Below are positions 32,536-40,945 of a DNA stretch of 43,884 nucleotides, piece after piece (position 1 is the stretch's first letter; the number at the start of each line of letters is the position of its first letter). The translations under genes and the position numbers were made by a program. Origin of the DNA: JAICTV01 sp035634055 (lineage in GTDB: Bacteria > Planctomycetota > Phycisphaerae > Tepidisphaerales > Tepidisphaeraceae); NCBI GenBank assembly GCA_035634055.1, contig DASQDR010000075.1:1-43884 (forward strand), given 5' to 3'. The notes below the pieces were generated by a model. It made no database searches. It had not been told where the DNA came from and saw nothing but the letters and a program-made list of their open reading frames with translations.

Positions 32536-32564
32536 ATTGTAGGTCGCGGGAGAGGGATTGAGAA
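32536..32564 (-). promoter_or_regulatory. Promoter of the LutA-like gene
   Basis: Minus strand: TTCTCA (32559-32564), 17-nt spacer, TACAAT (32536-32541). The ATG begins 10 nt past the -10 box, so the transcript would have almost no leader. The promoter lies just inside repeat E. Confidence 0.6.
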
Positions 32565-32567
32565 ACC

Positions 32568-32645
32568 AAGGATGAAGGCAGAAGGATGAAGAAGAGCGGC
32601 TTCGTCCAATCCTCCTTCATTCTTAATCCTTCAGCCTTCGTCCTT
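32568..32645. repeat. Intergenic inverted repeat E (AAGGATGAAGGCAGAAGG type)
   Basis: Left arm 32568-32596, right arm 32611-32645. AAGGATGAAGGCAGAAGGAT matches the reverse complement of the right arm with two changes in 20. It shares 15 identical bases, GGATGAAGGCAGAAG, with repeat A at the left end. It lies between the TPR lipoprotein terminator and the LutA-like promoter. Confidence 0.8.
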
Positions 32646-32667
32646 CGCTTCCGTCAGCGCAAACGAC

Positions 32668-32696
32668 GCCGCCCGTGCCGAGAGGACACGGGCGGC
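32668..32696 (-). terminator. Hairpin terminator of the TPR lipoprotein gene
   Basis: Perfect 10-bp stem, GCCGCCCGTG (32668-32677) with CACGGGCGGC (32687-32696), and a 9-nt loop. It lies 52 nt beyond the stop. The minus strand continues GTCGTTTG, only a short T-run. Confidence 0.7.
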
Positions 32697-32747
32697 GGGC
32701 GGAACAAACTTTCGGGAGAACGCGCGGGCGGAGCGACGTTGGTCGCT

Positions 32748-33470
32748 TTAGTCCATCGGCAGCGTCGCCAGCTTGGTCTGGGCCTCGACCATGTTCGGGT
32801 TGACCTCCAGCGCCTTCTTGAGCTGCTCGCGCGCCTGACCGATGGCGCCCTGCTGCTCGTAGATGGCGGCGAGGTTGTACGCGACCTCCGCCGGCTCAAG
32901 CACCGCCGCGAGCTGCATCTCCGCCTCGACCGTGCGGTTGTTGCGCGCCAGCATCAGCCCGTAGTTCACGCGGCACGGCTGGCTCTTGGCGTCGATCGCC
33001 AGGCCGCTCTTGTACGACTCCTCCGCCTGCTCGACGTTCCCGGCCATCTCGTAGGTGAAGGCGAGGTTGCTGTACCCCGAGGCCGTGTTGTTCGTCGCGT
33101 CGATGTAGCGCTTCCAGATGGTGACCGCCTTCTCGTACTGCTTGACCTTGGTCAGCACCACGCCCATGCGGTAGAGCGACGGGACGTGCTTCGCGTCCAG
33201 GCGAAGCGCCTGCTCGTACTGCACCATGGCGCAGTCCATCTTCCCCTGCGACTCGGCGAGCTGGCCGGCGGCGAAGCGGGTGTCAGGGTTCAGCGCCGGC
33301 TCGCGGGCGACGTCGAACTTATCGGTGCCGGGCGCCTCGTTTGAGGTGGAGCCGGACAGCACCTTGTACTTCTCCATCGAGGCCTGCTGCTCGTTCTTCT
33401 TGTCGTTGGCACAACCCCCGACCAGCAGCCCGGCGGCGACGGCGGACAGCATCGCGATCTTCTTTGACAT
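32748..33470 (-). CDS. TPR-repeat lipoprotein
   Basis: A 240-residue exported lipoprotein. The signal is MSKKIAMLSAVAAGLLVGGC with lipidated Cys20. A short linker is followed by about five TPR-like units from residue 65 on: FAAGQLAESQGKMDCAMVQYEQAL, SLYRMGVVLTKVKQYEKAVTIW, GYSNLAFTYEMAGNVEQAEESY, a degenerate unit, and VAYNLAAIYEQQGAIGQAREQLKKAL. It resembles the PilF/PilW group of TPR lipoproteins only in architecture; the partner is unknown. ATG 33470 follows AGGAG by 9 nt. It has its own terminator and is divergent from the giant cytochrome gene across 343 bp. Confidence 0.85.
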   Translation of the reverse strand: MSKKIAMLSAVAAGLLVGGCANDKKNEQQASMEKYKVLSGSTSNEAPGTDKFDVAREPALNPDTRFAAGQLAESQGKMDCAMVQYEQALRLDAKHVPSLYRMGVVLTKVKQYEKAVTIWKRYIDATNNTASGYSNLAFTYEMAGNVEQAEESYKSGLAIDAKSQPCRVNYGLMLARNNRTVEAEMQLAAVLEPAEVAYNLAAIYEQQGAIGQAREQLKKALEVNPNMVEAQTKLATLPMD

Positions 33471-33657
33471 GCGGCGTTCTCCTGTGGTTCGTTCGCTCAC
33501 CCCCTCTATCGACATTTCCGGTCGTAAGGATTCGAACGACGGGCAAGCGTCCGATAACTCGCAGGTGTCGCCTGGGCCGGAACGGGTGGTCACATCACCC
33601 AGCGCACGCCGCGCGGGGTCGGTTTAAGGGCCCTTCCACCCCCTCGCCCGATCACGC

Positions 33658-33686
33658 TTGCGACCGCGCGCACCCGTTCGTATCAT
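33658..33686 (+). promoter_or_regulatory. Promoter of the respiratory (cytochrome-cupredoxin-cox) cluster
   Basis: TTGCGA (33658-33663), 17-nt spacer, TATCAT (33681-33686). It points at the giant cytochrome gene, with a leader of about 120 nt before ATG 33814. Good spacing, moderate box matches. Confidence 0.6.
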
Positions 33687-33813
33687 CGCGGCCGCGTCGC
33701 GCGCGCGGCTCGCAGCGAACGGCGCGGCATCTCGATCGGCGTGTCGCTCACACGCGCACCGGCGGCGGGCGGCACGGGAGACCTTCGCCGAACCGCGCGG
33801 GTGAGTGGCCTGT

Positions 33814-36800
33814 ATGCCGATTCCCACCGATACCTACTGGAACATCCGGCGGCTCAACGTCGTCTTCGCCATCTCGGCCGTCGCCCTCATGGGCACCCTG
33901 ATCTGGGCCACCTTCCAGGACTTCGCCCAGCCCTGGCGCGCGCCGCAGCGCGACGCCAAGGTGTGGGAGGCGGCGATGGTCGAGGAGAAGCTCGACCGCG
34001 AGACCACGCCCGAGAAGGAGCAGCGCCTCCGCGAGCTCGACGAGCAGATCAAGCAGCAGCAGGCGCAGCTCGACGCGCGGCGGGCGGAGGTGCAGCAGTT
34101 CCGCGAGCAGATCCGCAAGTTCGAGAGCGACCAGGCGAACATGGAGTTCAGCCTGAACACGCTGAAGGCCAACGTGGGCGTGGACGAGGCGCAGCTCCAG
34201 GACGCGATCACCGCCAAGGACACCCCCGCCGCCGACCGCCTCCGCCAAAAGCTCGAGCAGCCGCGCGGGCAGCTCGCCCGCGAGACCGAGCTGCTCTGGC
34301 AGAAGAAGACGGAGCTGACCGAAACGAAGGAAAAGCTGACGAAGCTGACCGCCAGCGTCGCCGCGCTGGAGAAGGAAAAGACCCGCCTGACCGCCGACAG
34401 CGAGGCGCTGCGCAAGAAGCTGGAATCGATCGACCCGGACAAGATCCCCTCGGTCTTCACCCGCCTCCAGGCCAAGGGCTCCAACGTCATGCGGGCCACG
34501 CCGCTGATGCAGTTCATCAACCCCAGCGAGCGCGTGCAGCAGGTGGTGCTGCCGGACGTGCGGACGTCGCTTGGCGGGGTGAAGGAGGTCGAGACCATCG
34601 ACCGCTGCATCACCTGCCACGTCAACATCAACCGCAAGGAGTTCGCCGAGCCGAGCGTCGTCGCGTTCCTGGAAGAGCAGGTGGCGACGGCGCGGAACCT
34701 GAAGCTGCCGGAGCAGTCGACGGGCCGAGCCACCGACCCCGCCGCCACGCGCGACAAGCCGGGCGCGGTGGCGATGCCGGAGTTCTGGCACCTCTGGGCG
34801 GTGCGCGTCGCGCCGGAGCAGGTGCGCAAGCCGGCCAACCTCGCTCGCATCTCCACCCTGGCCAAGACCGTCGGCGCGGGCAAGCCGGTGCGCGTGTCGA
34901 TCGGTGGGAAGCAGCTCGAGTCGTTCAACTACGTTCCCGACCCGACGAAGAAGGACGACGCGCAGAGCGCCGCGCTGGACCCGATCGCGCGCGACCAGGT
35001 CCTGGCGGAAGTGATCAAGGCGTGGGTCGCCCACGGCAGCGGCAAGCCGCCGGCGCCAGGGGCGTCGAAGCAGATCGCGGTGAAGGTCGAGTCGACCGAC
35101 GAGAAGGCCGCCGCGCCTGCGCGCGTGGCCGCGATGAAGTACGTGGAGGACCTGCGCGCCTCCCTCGCCACCGCCCTGCCGGCGGACACGAACAAGCTGC
35201 TGAACGAGCGATACCGGCGGGCGCTGGTCGCCGAGGCGAACATCGCGCGCAAGCGGCAGGGGCTTCGCGAGCTCGACCCGTCGCCGGTGCTGCTGGCGCA
35301 CCCGCGGCTGGACCTGTACGTCGACGTGGATTCGAAGCACAGCTTCGAGGCGGTCGGCTGCACGAGCTGTCACGACGGCTCGGGGCAGGAGACCAACTTC
35401 GTCGTCGCCGCCCACGTCCCCCGCCCGATCTGGGTCGACCAAAAAACCGGCGCGCCCGTGCTGCCCGCGCAGCTCGATCCCACGCAGGCGCCGAAGGAGC
35501 ATCACGGGGAAGATCTGTCGAGCATGCTGGCGGCGGTCTACCCGCACGATGCGCTGGTGCCGGACCGCGTGTCGAACATCCACCTGGCGGCGGACACGAA
35601 GCACGGGGCGGCCCGCGGCAGCAGCGCCCATGGCGCCGCTGCGCAAGGGACGAGCGCCTACGGCGCCCACGGCGCACCCGCGAACAGCGCCCCGACGGAA
35701 GGTGCAGCGGCACACGGTGCGCCGGCAGACGGGGCCAAACAGCGAGCGGCGACGCAACCTGCGACGGCGGCGGCGTCGGGCGGCGCGACCACCGGCGCCA
35801 CGACCGGCCCGGCGCACGCCTCGGCGTCGGGTACGACGACCGCGCCCGCTGCCGCGTCACGCGCTGCTTCCGGCACCGCCGCACCCGCATCCCCGGCCGC
35901 CTCGACCAAGCCCGTCTCCCCCGTCGCTCACGTTAGGGTGCCGGCCGAGCCGCCGGTGGACGCCAAGCCGGTGCCCTACTTCGATCCCGTCACCGGCGCG
36001 ACCGGCCGCGCCGTCTCGCAGATGTCGCATTGGATTGCCGCCCACGAGCCCACCGCCCCGCGCAGCTTCGCGCTGGTGTACCACGAGTGGGACTGGCCGA
36101 TGCGGCCGCCGAAGTACTTGCAGGCCAACTGCGTGCGCTGCCACACGGACGTCAACAGCATCAAGGCCGAGGCGCCGCAGGTGTTCGAGGGGCGGTCGCT
36201 GTTCATCAATATGGGGTGCGTGAACTGCCACCAGATGGACAGCATCCCCGCCGAAAGCCTGCCGCCGCAGCCGAGCGACGTCCGCCTGATCGCCGCCAAC
36301 GGGCAGCGCAAGGTGGGGACGGATCTGCGCAACGTGACGGCAAAGCTGTCGCCGTCGTTCCTCAACACGTGGATCTGGGCGCCGAAGGCGTTCCGCCCGA
36401 GCACGAAGATGCCGCACTTCTTCATGCTGGAGAACAACTCCAGCGACGAGGAGCTTCGCCGCACGCGGCAGGAGGCGCGGGCGATCACGGAATACCTCGT
36501 GCGGACGGCCAACGCCTACCCGCGGCAGCCGGACCCGGCCGGCTCGACCGTTGCCGACGCCAGCGGCGGCGGCGGCGGCGCGACCGCCCTCGCCGCCGCC
36601 GCCCAGCCCGCGCTTGCCCCCCTTCCGCCCCGGCACGCCATCCCCGCCGGCGCCAAGGGGAGCGTCGAGGCGGGCAAGGTCGTCTTCAACAGCATCGGCT
36701 GCCTCGGCTGCCACACGAACCTCAACGACGACACCGGCGAGAAGCGCGCGGGCAAGTCGGTCACGCTGGCCGAAAAGTGGATCGTTGCCGACCTGACCAA

Positions 36801-39800
36801 GAGCGGCCGGCTGGCGCGCGAGATGGAAGCGGAGTTGGGCAAGGCGCCGGACGCCAAGGCGCTCTCGACGCGCGCGGCGGAGCTGTTCGACCGCATGTCA
36901 TACAACGAGCGGCAGGTCTACATCACCGAGCACCTGGCGCCCGACTACGCCGGCTCCACCGCAGCGAAGTACCCGGACAACACCCCCAAACCGATCTTCC
37001 AGCACCACGGCCCGGAGTTGAGCGGCATCGGCACCAAGCTGACCGCCGGCCGGTCGCCCGAGCAGGCGCGGGCGTGGCTGTTCGACTGGGTCAAGGAGCC
37101 GCGGCACTACAGCGAGTACACGGTGATGCCGTCGCTGCGGCTCAGCGACCAGCAGGCGCTGGACCTGAGCGAGTACCTGCTCGCCCAGAAGCGCACCAAC
37201 TCCAACCCGGACGACGGGTGGCGCGCCGAGCTGACGCCGCCGGACACGCAGAAGCTGATCGAGCTGACCGCGCAGTTCCTCCGCAGCCGCTTCAGCGCCG
37301 AGACCAGCGTGCGCAAGGCGGACGAGGACGCGGAGCTGACCGCGCTGGCGGCCGAGGCGCTCACCACCGCCAACACCCCCGCCGCCGATGCCAAGGCGCG
37401 CGCGGCGGCCATGTCGCGCGACGAGCGGCGGATGGTCTTCCTCGGTAAGCGGCTCATCTCCCACTACGGCTGCATGAGCTGCCACGCCATCAACGGCGCC
37501 GAAACGCTCTCCTCACCCTGCGCCAACCTTTCCGACTGGGGCCAGAAGGGGCTCGACAAGCTCGACTTCGGCTACCTCGACCACCACAAGCTCTCAACGC
37601 TCAAGGCCGACGTCACCGGCAACCCGCTGCCCGCCGCCATTCCGATGGTCAACGGGCTGAGCGCCCAGGCATCGCGCCTCACGGGCGCTGAGTGGCGAGC
37701 GCACTTCGGTAACGGCAACGGTGGCGCGAACGCAAAGGCGAGCGCGAACGGCGATGGCGGCGTCGCCGAGGCGGTCACGGTCAACTGGCCGCACGTCGAG
37801 CACTCGCGCACGGGTTGGCTGACGCAGAAGCTGAAGAACACGCGCATCTACGACCGCGGCAAGGTTCTGCTCGAGCCGGTGGTGGAACCCGACGGCTCGA
37901 ACGGCGCTTCCCGCGCGATTGGGGCGTCGGGCGCTAACGGCGTGTCGGGCGCGAAAGGCGGCGACGGCCCGTCCACCGCGAACGGCGCCGCCAGCGCCAC
38001 CGAGGGTGCGCAGTCCCCCGCAACGCAGCCAGCGGCCACGGCGCGGGTGCGCGATCCGGGCAAGCCGTACGACAAGTTGAAGATGCCCACCTTCTACCTC
38101 AACGACCGCGAGGTGGACGCGATCGTCACGTGGGTCATTTCCAACCGCGACCGCCTGATCAGCCACAAGCTGGCGACGGCGACGCTGACGGAGGAGGCGA
38201 AGCGCGTCGCGCGCGGGCGGCAGCTCGTGCAGAAGTACAACTGCCTCGCTTGCCACCAGGTCGAGCAGAACGCACCGTCGGTGCAGCAGTACTACAAGCC
38301 CGACGAGCTGACGACCAAGGCCCCGCCCAGCCTGCGCGGGCAGGGGAACAAGATCCAGCACGCCTGGCTGTTCAACTTCCTGAAGAACGTCGAGCCGCTC
38401 CGGCCGCTGATGTTCAACGGCATCCGCATGCCGAGCTTCCCCGTCACCGACGAGGAATCGACCGCCATCGCCGCCTACTTTGCCGCCGCCAGCGTCAAGG
38501 AGTCGAAGTCGCTTGAGAAGACCCTCGCGCCGGTGCGGAAGTACATCGAGGTGCAGCAACAGGCGGCGGTGAAGCCGGTGCCGGCACCGACCAACCCGAC
38601 CACCATGCCCGCTGCCGATGCCCAGCCGGTGGTCGATCGGCTCCTCGCCCACGCCGGCGCGCAGACGCGCGCGCAGAACTACAAGGCGGCCGCCGAGGCG
38701 CTGACGCGCGCGTCGGCGATCGCGACGGCCCACAAGCTGACCGAGCCGAGCGGCGCGACCACCAAGCCCGTGGCCGACCGGCTCAAGGCGGCGATCGCGT
38801 CGCTCCAGCAGAACCAGGTCCCGTCCGCCCTCGCGTGGCCCGGCGACGACTGGTACCTCCGCCCGGAGTTCGCCACCGCCCAGCAGGCGCTGCGCCAGTG
38901 GGCGCTGGACAACAAGCAGATCTCCGAGCTCCAGCTCGACCCGGCGCGCAACCGCCCCGACGAGATCGCGCGCAACCTGCGCACCGTCCTGTTCAAGGCG
39001 CAGTTCATCCGCGAGCTGTACGACGCCCCCTACCCGTTCGTCGATTCGCCGCGACCGGAGATGGCGGACGCGCGCTTCAAGCAGGGCGAGTCGCTGTTCT
39101 ACGAGATGCAGTGCCTCAAGTGCCACGTGCTCGGCGACGCCACCGCCGCCGGCGCGACCCGGAACCCGACCGCGCCGAACCTGACGCTGGCGCACCGGCG
39201 CTTGCAGCGGCGCTGGGTGCGGCACTGGGTGCAGGAGCCGGCGATCATCCAGGTCGGCACCGCGATGCCTCCGTTCTTCACCGGGCTGGGGACGTTCGAC
39301 GTGCACGGCCAGACCTGGCCGCGCTCGCAGGGCGTCCCGGAGGCTGAGGCGCAGCGCGTCGAGCTGGCGCACGGCGCGACGGTCGAGCAGCAGGCCGACC
39401 TGCTGCTGGACTTCCTGTACGCCGCCGGCGTGCGGAACTACACCGGCGTCCAGCCCGCCGGGGGCGCGACCGCTGCCCCCACGCCCGCGGTGGCCGAGCG
39501 CGACCCGGCCAGGGGCGTGAAGCCCACGCCGCCGCCGACGGCGACGCAACCGCTGGCGCCGGGCGACGCGTCCCGCGGCACCGCGGCGGAAGCGCCGACG
39601 GCGCCTTCACCCAAGTCCCCGCAGGACGCCAAGAGCGCGGCGCCCGCGGGCGTCGCGCCCGCGCCGGGACAACCGAAGGCGCAGCCGCAGACCCCGGCGC
39701 CGAAACCGCCGGGTGCGCCCGCGGCTGACGCGCCGAAGGTAAATGCGCCGACGAGCGAAGCACCGGTCGCGCGCAAGCCCGAAGCGCCCAAGTCAGAATC

Positions 39801-40602
39801 TTCACCCACGCCTCCCGCGTCACCCGCGCCTCCCAACGTGACGCCGCAAGCGGCCGCTGACGAGCCTGCGGGGAAACCCACGGCGCCGCAGGTGGCGATG
39901 GCGCCCGCGGCGAAACCCGCGACGCCCGCGCTGCCCGCAGCGCCCGCGGCGGCGGGCGCGGGCAACGTTGCCGTCCGCGGAACCGTCACGCTTAACGGAA
40001 AGCCACCGGAGGCGAAGGAGATCGATATGAGCGGCGTGAAGGAGTGCGCCGCGCACCACGCCGATCCGGTCCCGGAGCCGGCGATCGCGGTGGACGACAA
40101 GGGGAACCTCGCCAACGTCGTCGTCTACGTCAGCGGCGGACTGGCGCAGCAGACGTACGACCCGCCCGCCGAGCCGGCCGTGCTCGATCAGAAGGGGTGC
40201 ATGTACGTCCCGCACGTGCTACCGGTCATGGTCGGGCAGAAGATCACGGTCAAGAACTCCGACGCGTTCCTGCACAACGTGCACGCGCTGGCGACGACCA
40301 ACCCGCCGTTCAACTTTGGGCAGCCCAACGTCGATCCTGGCAAGCCGGTCGAGCCGCTGAAGGCGGCCGAGAGTTTCCGCGTCAAGTGCGACGTCCACCC
40401 GTGGATGAGCGCGTACGTGGTGGGCGTGGACAACCCCTTCTTCGCCGCCAGCGGCGCCGACGGCGCCTTCGCCATCTCCAACCTTCCGCCCGGCGACTAC
40501 ACGCTGACCGCCTGGCACGAGCAACTGGGCACCAAGGAAGTCCCGGTCAAGGTGGAGGCCGGCAAGCCCGCCGAGGTGAAGGTGAGGTTCGACGCGCCGT
40601 GA
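33814..40602 (+). CDS. Giant membrane-anchored octaheme c-type cytochrome with C-terminal cupredoxin-like domain
   Basis: A 2262-residue protein. Order: one N-terminal helix (about 13-34), coiled coil (about 50-215), then eight CxxCH heme sites at Cys265, 516, 773, 802, 963, 1220, 1477 and 1767. The last five are followed by MP-type axial ligand motifs (Met866, 1105, 1424, 1539, 1818), so they look like class I cytochrome c modules. Low-complexity linkers lie at about 590-706, 1360-1412 and 1875-2049. Residues about 2050-2262 form a cupredoxin/carboxypeptidase-regulatory-like domain with FLHNVH (His2154/2157) and KCDVHPWM (Cys2192, His2195, Met2198), a plausible copper site. The protein is probably periplasmic and membrane-tethered. 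Followed by a cupredoxin-like gene and coxBA, it likely feeds electrons to the oxidase. The donor is not visible. Confidence 0.88.
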   Translation: MPIPTDTYWNIRRLNVVFAISAVALMGTLIWATFQDFAQPWRAPQRDAKVWEAAMVEEKLDRETTPEKEQRLRELDEQIKQQQAQLDARRAEVQQFREQIRKFESDQANMEFSLNTLKANVGVDEAQLQDAITAKDTPAADRLRQKLEQPRGQLARETELLWQKKTELTETKEKLTKLTASVAALEKEKTRLTADSEALRKKLESIDPDKIPSVFTRLQAKGSNVMRATPLMQFINPSERVQQVVLPDVRTSLGGVKEVETIDRCITCHVNINRKEFAEPSVVAFLEEQVATARNLKLPEQSTGRATDPAATRDKPGAVAMPEFWHLWAVRVAPEQVRKPANLARISTLAKTVGAGKPVRVSIGGKQLESFNYVPDPTKKDDAQSAALDPIARDQVLAEVIKAWVAHGSGKPPAPGASKQIAVKVESTDEKAAAPARVAAMKYVEDLRASLATALPADTNKLLNERYRRALVAEANIARKRQGLRELDPSPVLLAHPRLDLYVDVDSKHSFEAVGCTSCHDGSGQETNFVVAAHVPRPIWVDQKTGAPVLPAQLDPTQAPKEHHGEDLSSMLAAVYPHDALVPDRVSNIHLAADTKHGAARGSSAHGAAAQGTSAYGAHGAPANSAPTEGAAAHGAPADGAKQRAATQPATAAASGGATTGATTGPAHASASGTTTAPAAASRAASGTAAPASPAASTKPVSPVAHVRVPAEPPVDAKPVPYFDPVTGATGRAVSQMSHWIAAHEPTAPRSFALVYHEWDWPMRPPKYLQANCVRCHTDVNSIKAEAPQVFEGRSLFINMGCVNCHQMDSIPAESLPPQPSDVRLIAANGQRKVGTDLRNVTAKLSPSFLNTWIWAPKAFRPSTKMPHFFMLENNSSDEELRRTRQEARAITEYLVRTANAYPRQPDPAGSTVADASGGGGGATALAAAAQPALAPLPPRHAIPAGAKGSVEAGKVVFNSIGCLGCHTNLNDDTGEKRAGKSVTLAEKWIVADLTKSGRLAREMEAELGKAPDAKALSTRAAELFDRMSYNERQVYITEHLAPDYAGSTAAKYPDNTPKPIFQHHGPELSGIGTKLTAGRSPEQARAWLFDWVKEPRHYSEYTVMPSLRLSDQQALDLSEYLLAQKRTNSNPDDGWRAELTPPDTQKLIELTAQFLRSRFSAETSVRKADEDAELTALAAEALTTANTPAADAKARAAAMSRDERRMVFLGKRLISHYGCMSCHAINGAETLSSPCANLSDWGQKGLDKLDFGYLDHHKLSTLKADVTGNPLPAAIPMVNGLSAQASRLTGAEWRAHFGNGNGGANAKASANGDGGVAEAVTVNWPHVEHSRTGWLTQKLKNTRIYDRGKVLLEPVVEPDGSNGASRAIGASGANGVSGAKGGDGPSTANGAASATEGAQSPATQPAATARVRDPGKPYDKLKMPTFYLNDREVDAIVTWVISNRDRLISHKLATATLTEEAKRVARGRQLVQKYNCLACHQVEQNAPSVQQYYKPDELTTKAPPSLRGQGNKIQHAWLFNFLKNVEPLRPLMFNGIRMPSFPVTDEESTAIAAYFAAASVKESKSLEKTLAPVRKYIEVQQQAAVKPVPAPTNPTTMPAADAQPVVDRLLAHAGAQTRAQNYKAAAEALTRASAIATAHKLTEPSGATTKPVADRLKAAIASLQQNQVPSALAWPGDDWYLRPEFATAQQALRQWALDNKQISELQLDPARNRPDEIARNLRTVLFKAQFIRELYDAPYPFVDSPRPEMADARFKQGESLFYEMQCLKCHVLGDATAAGATRNPTAPNLTLAHRRLQRRWVRHWVQEPAIIQVGTAMPPFFTGLGTFDVHGQTWPRSQGVPEAEAQRVELAHGATVEQQADLLLDFLYAAGVRNYTGVQPAGGATAAPTPAVAERDPARGVKPTPPPTATQPLAPGDASRGTAAEAPTAPSPKSPQDAKSAAPAGVAPAPGQPKAQPQTPAPKPPGAPAADAPKVNAPTSEAPVARKPEAPKSESSPTPPASPAPPNVTPQAAADEPAGKPTAPQVAMAPAAKPATPALPAAPAAAGAGNVAVRGTVTLNGKPPEAKEIDMSGVKECAAHHADPVPEPAIAVDDKGNLANVVVYVSGGLAQQTYDPPAEPAVLDQKGCMYVPHVLPVMVGQKITVKNSDAFLHNVHALATTNPPFNFGQPNVDPGKPVEPLKAAESFRVKCDVHPWMSAYVVGVDNPFFAASGADGAFAISNLPPGDYTLTAWHEQLGTKEVPVKVEAGKPAEVKVRFDAP

Positions 40603-40945
40603 TCGCGCCCCGCCGCCCGGCACGCGCGGGCGCGGCCCTGCATGGGGAGGCGCGCCGCGGGCAGGGGTCGCCTCCGTGCCCCCGCCCTGACGGCAATGTC
40701 GCCCCAGCCTGCGCGTCCCGTCCGCGCATTTCGCGTCGGCGCAAGGTTCCCAGGGATAGCCGCACCCCGGCCAGGCATTTAAGGACGACACTCGCGCGCA
40801 AAGTCTCTGTTGCCGGAACCACGTGTCCGCTTAAGATGAACTATCGCCCTGCCATGCGGAGGGGTCTTAGAGGATGGGCCATTCGGCTCGTGAGATGGTC
40901 TCCCGCGCCGCGGCCCGAGCCGTCCTTAGTGCACGGAGAACCGAT
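40603..40945. other. 343-bp gap within the respiratory cluster
   Basis: Between the giant cytochrome and the free cupredoxin-like gene. GC-rich. I see no open frame with a ribosome-binding site, no strong hairpin with a T-run and no consensus promoter. A separate promoter here is possible but not supported by clear boxes. Confidence 0.4.

Noticed and set aside
33741..35936. A 731-codon plus-strand frame overlapping the 5' part of the giant cytochrome gene
   Set aside because: Frame-shifted copy of the cytochrome sequence; no heme motif or ribosome-binding site, and Arg/Gly/Ala-biased.
37594..39549. A 651-codon open frame on the minus strand inside the giant cytochrome gene
   Set aside because: Antisense to a gene with eight heme motifs; composition Arg/Leu/Val-rich without motifs or start site.
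40603..40945. A separate small gene between the giant cytochrome and the free cupredoxin-like gene
   Set aside because: The plus-strand frame here is a continuation of a shadow frame from the cytochrome gene and lacks a start site.
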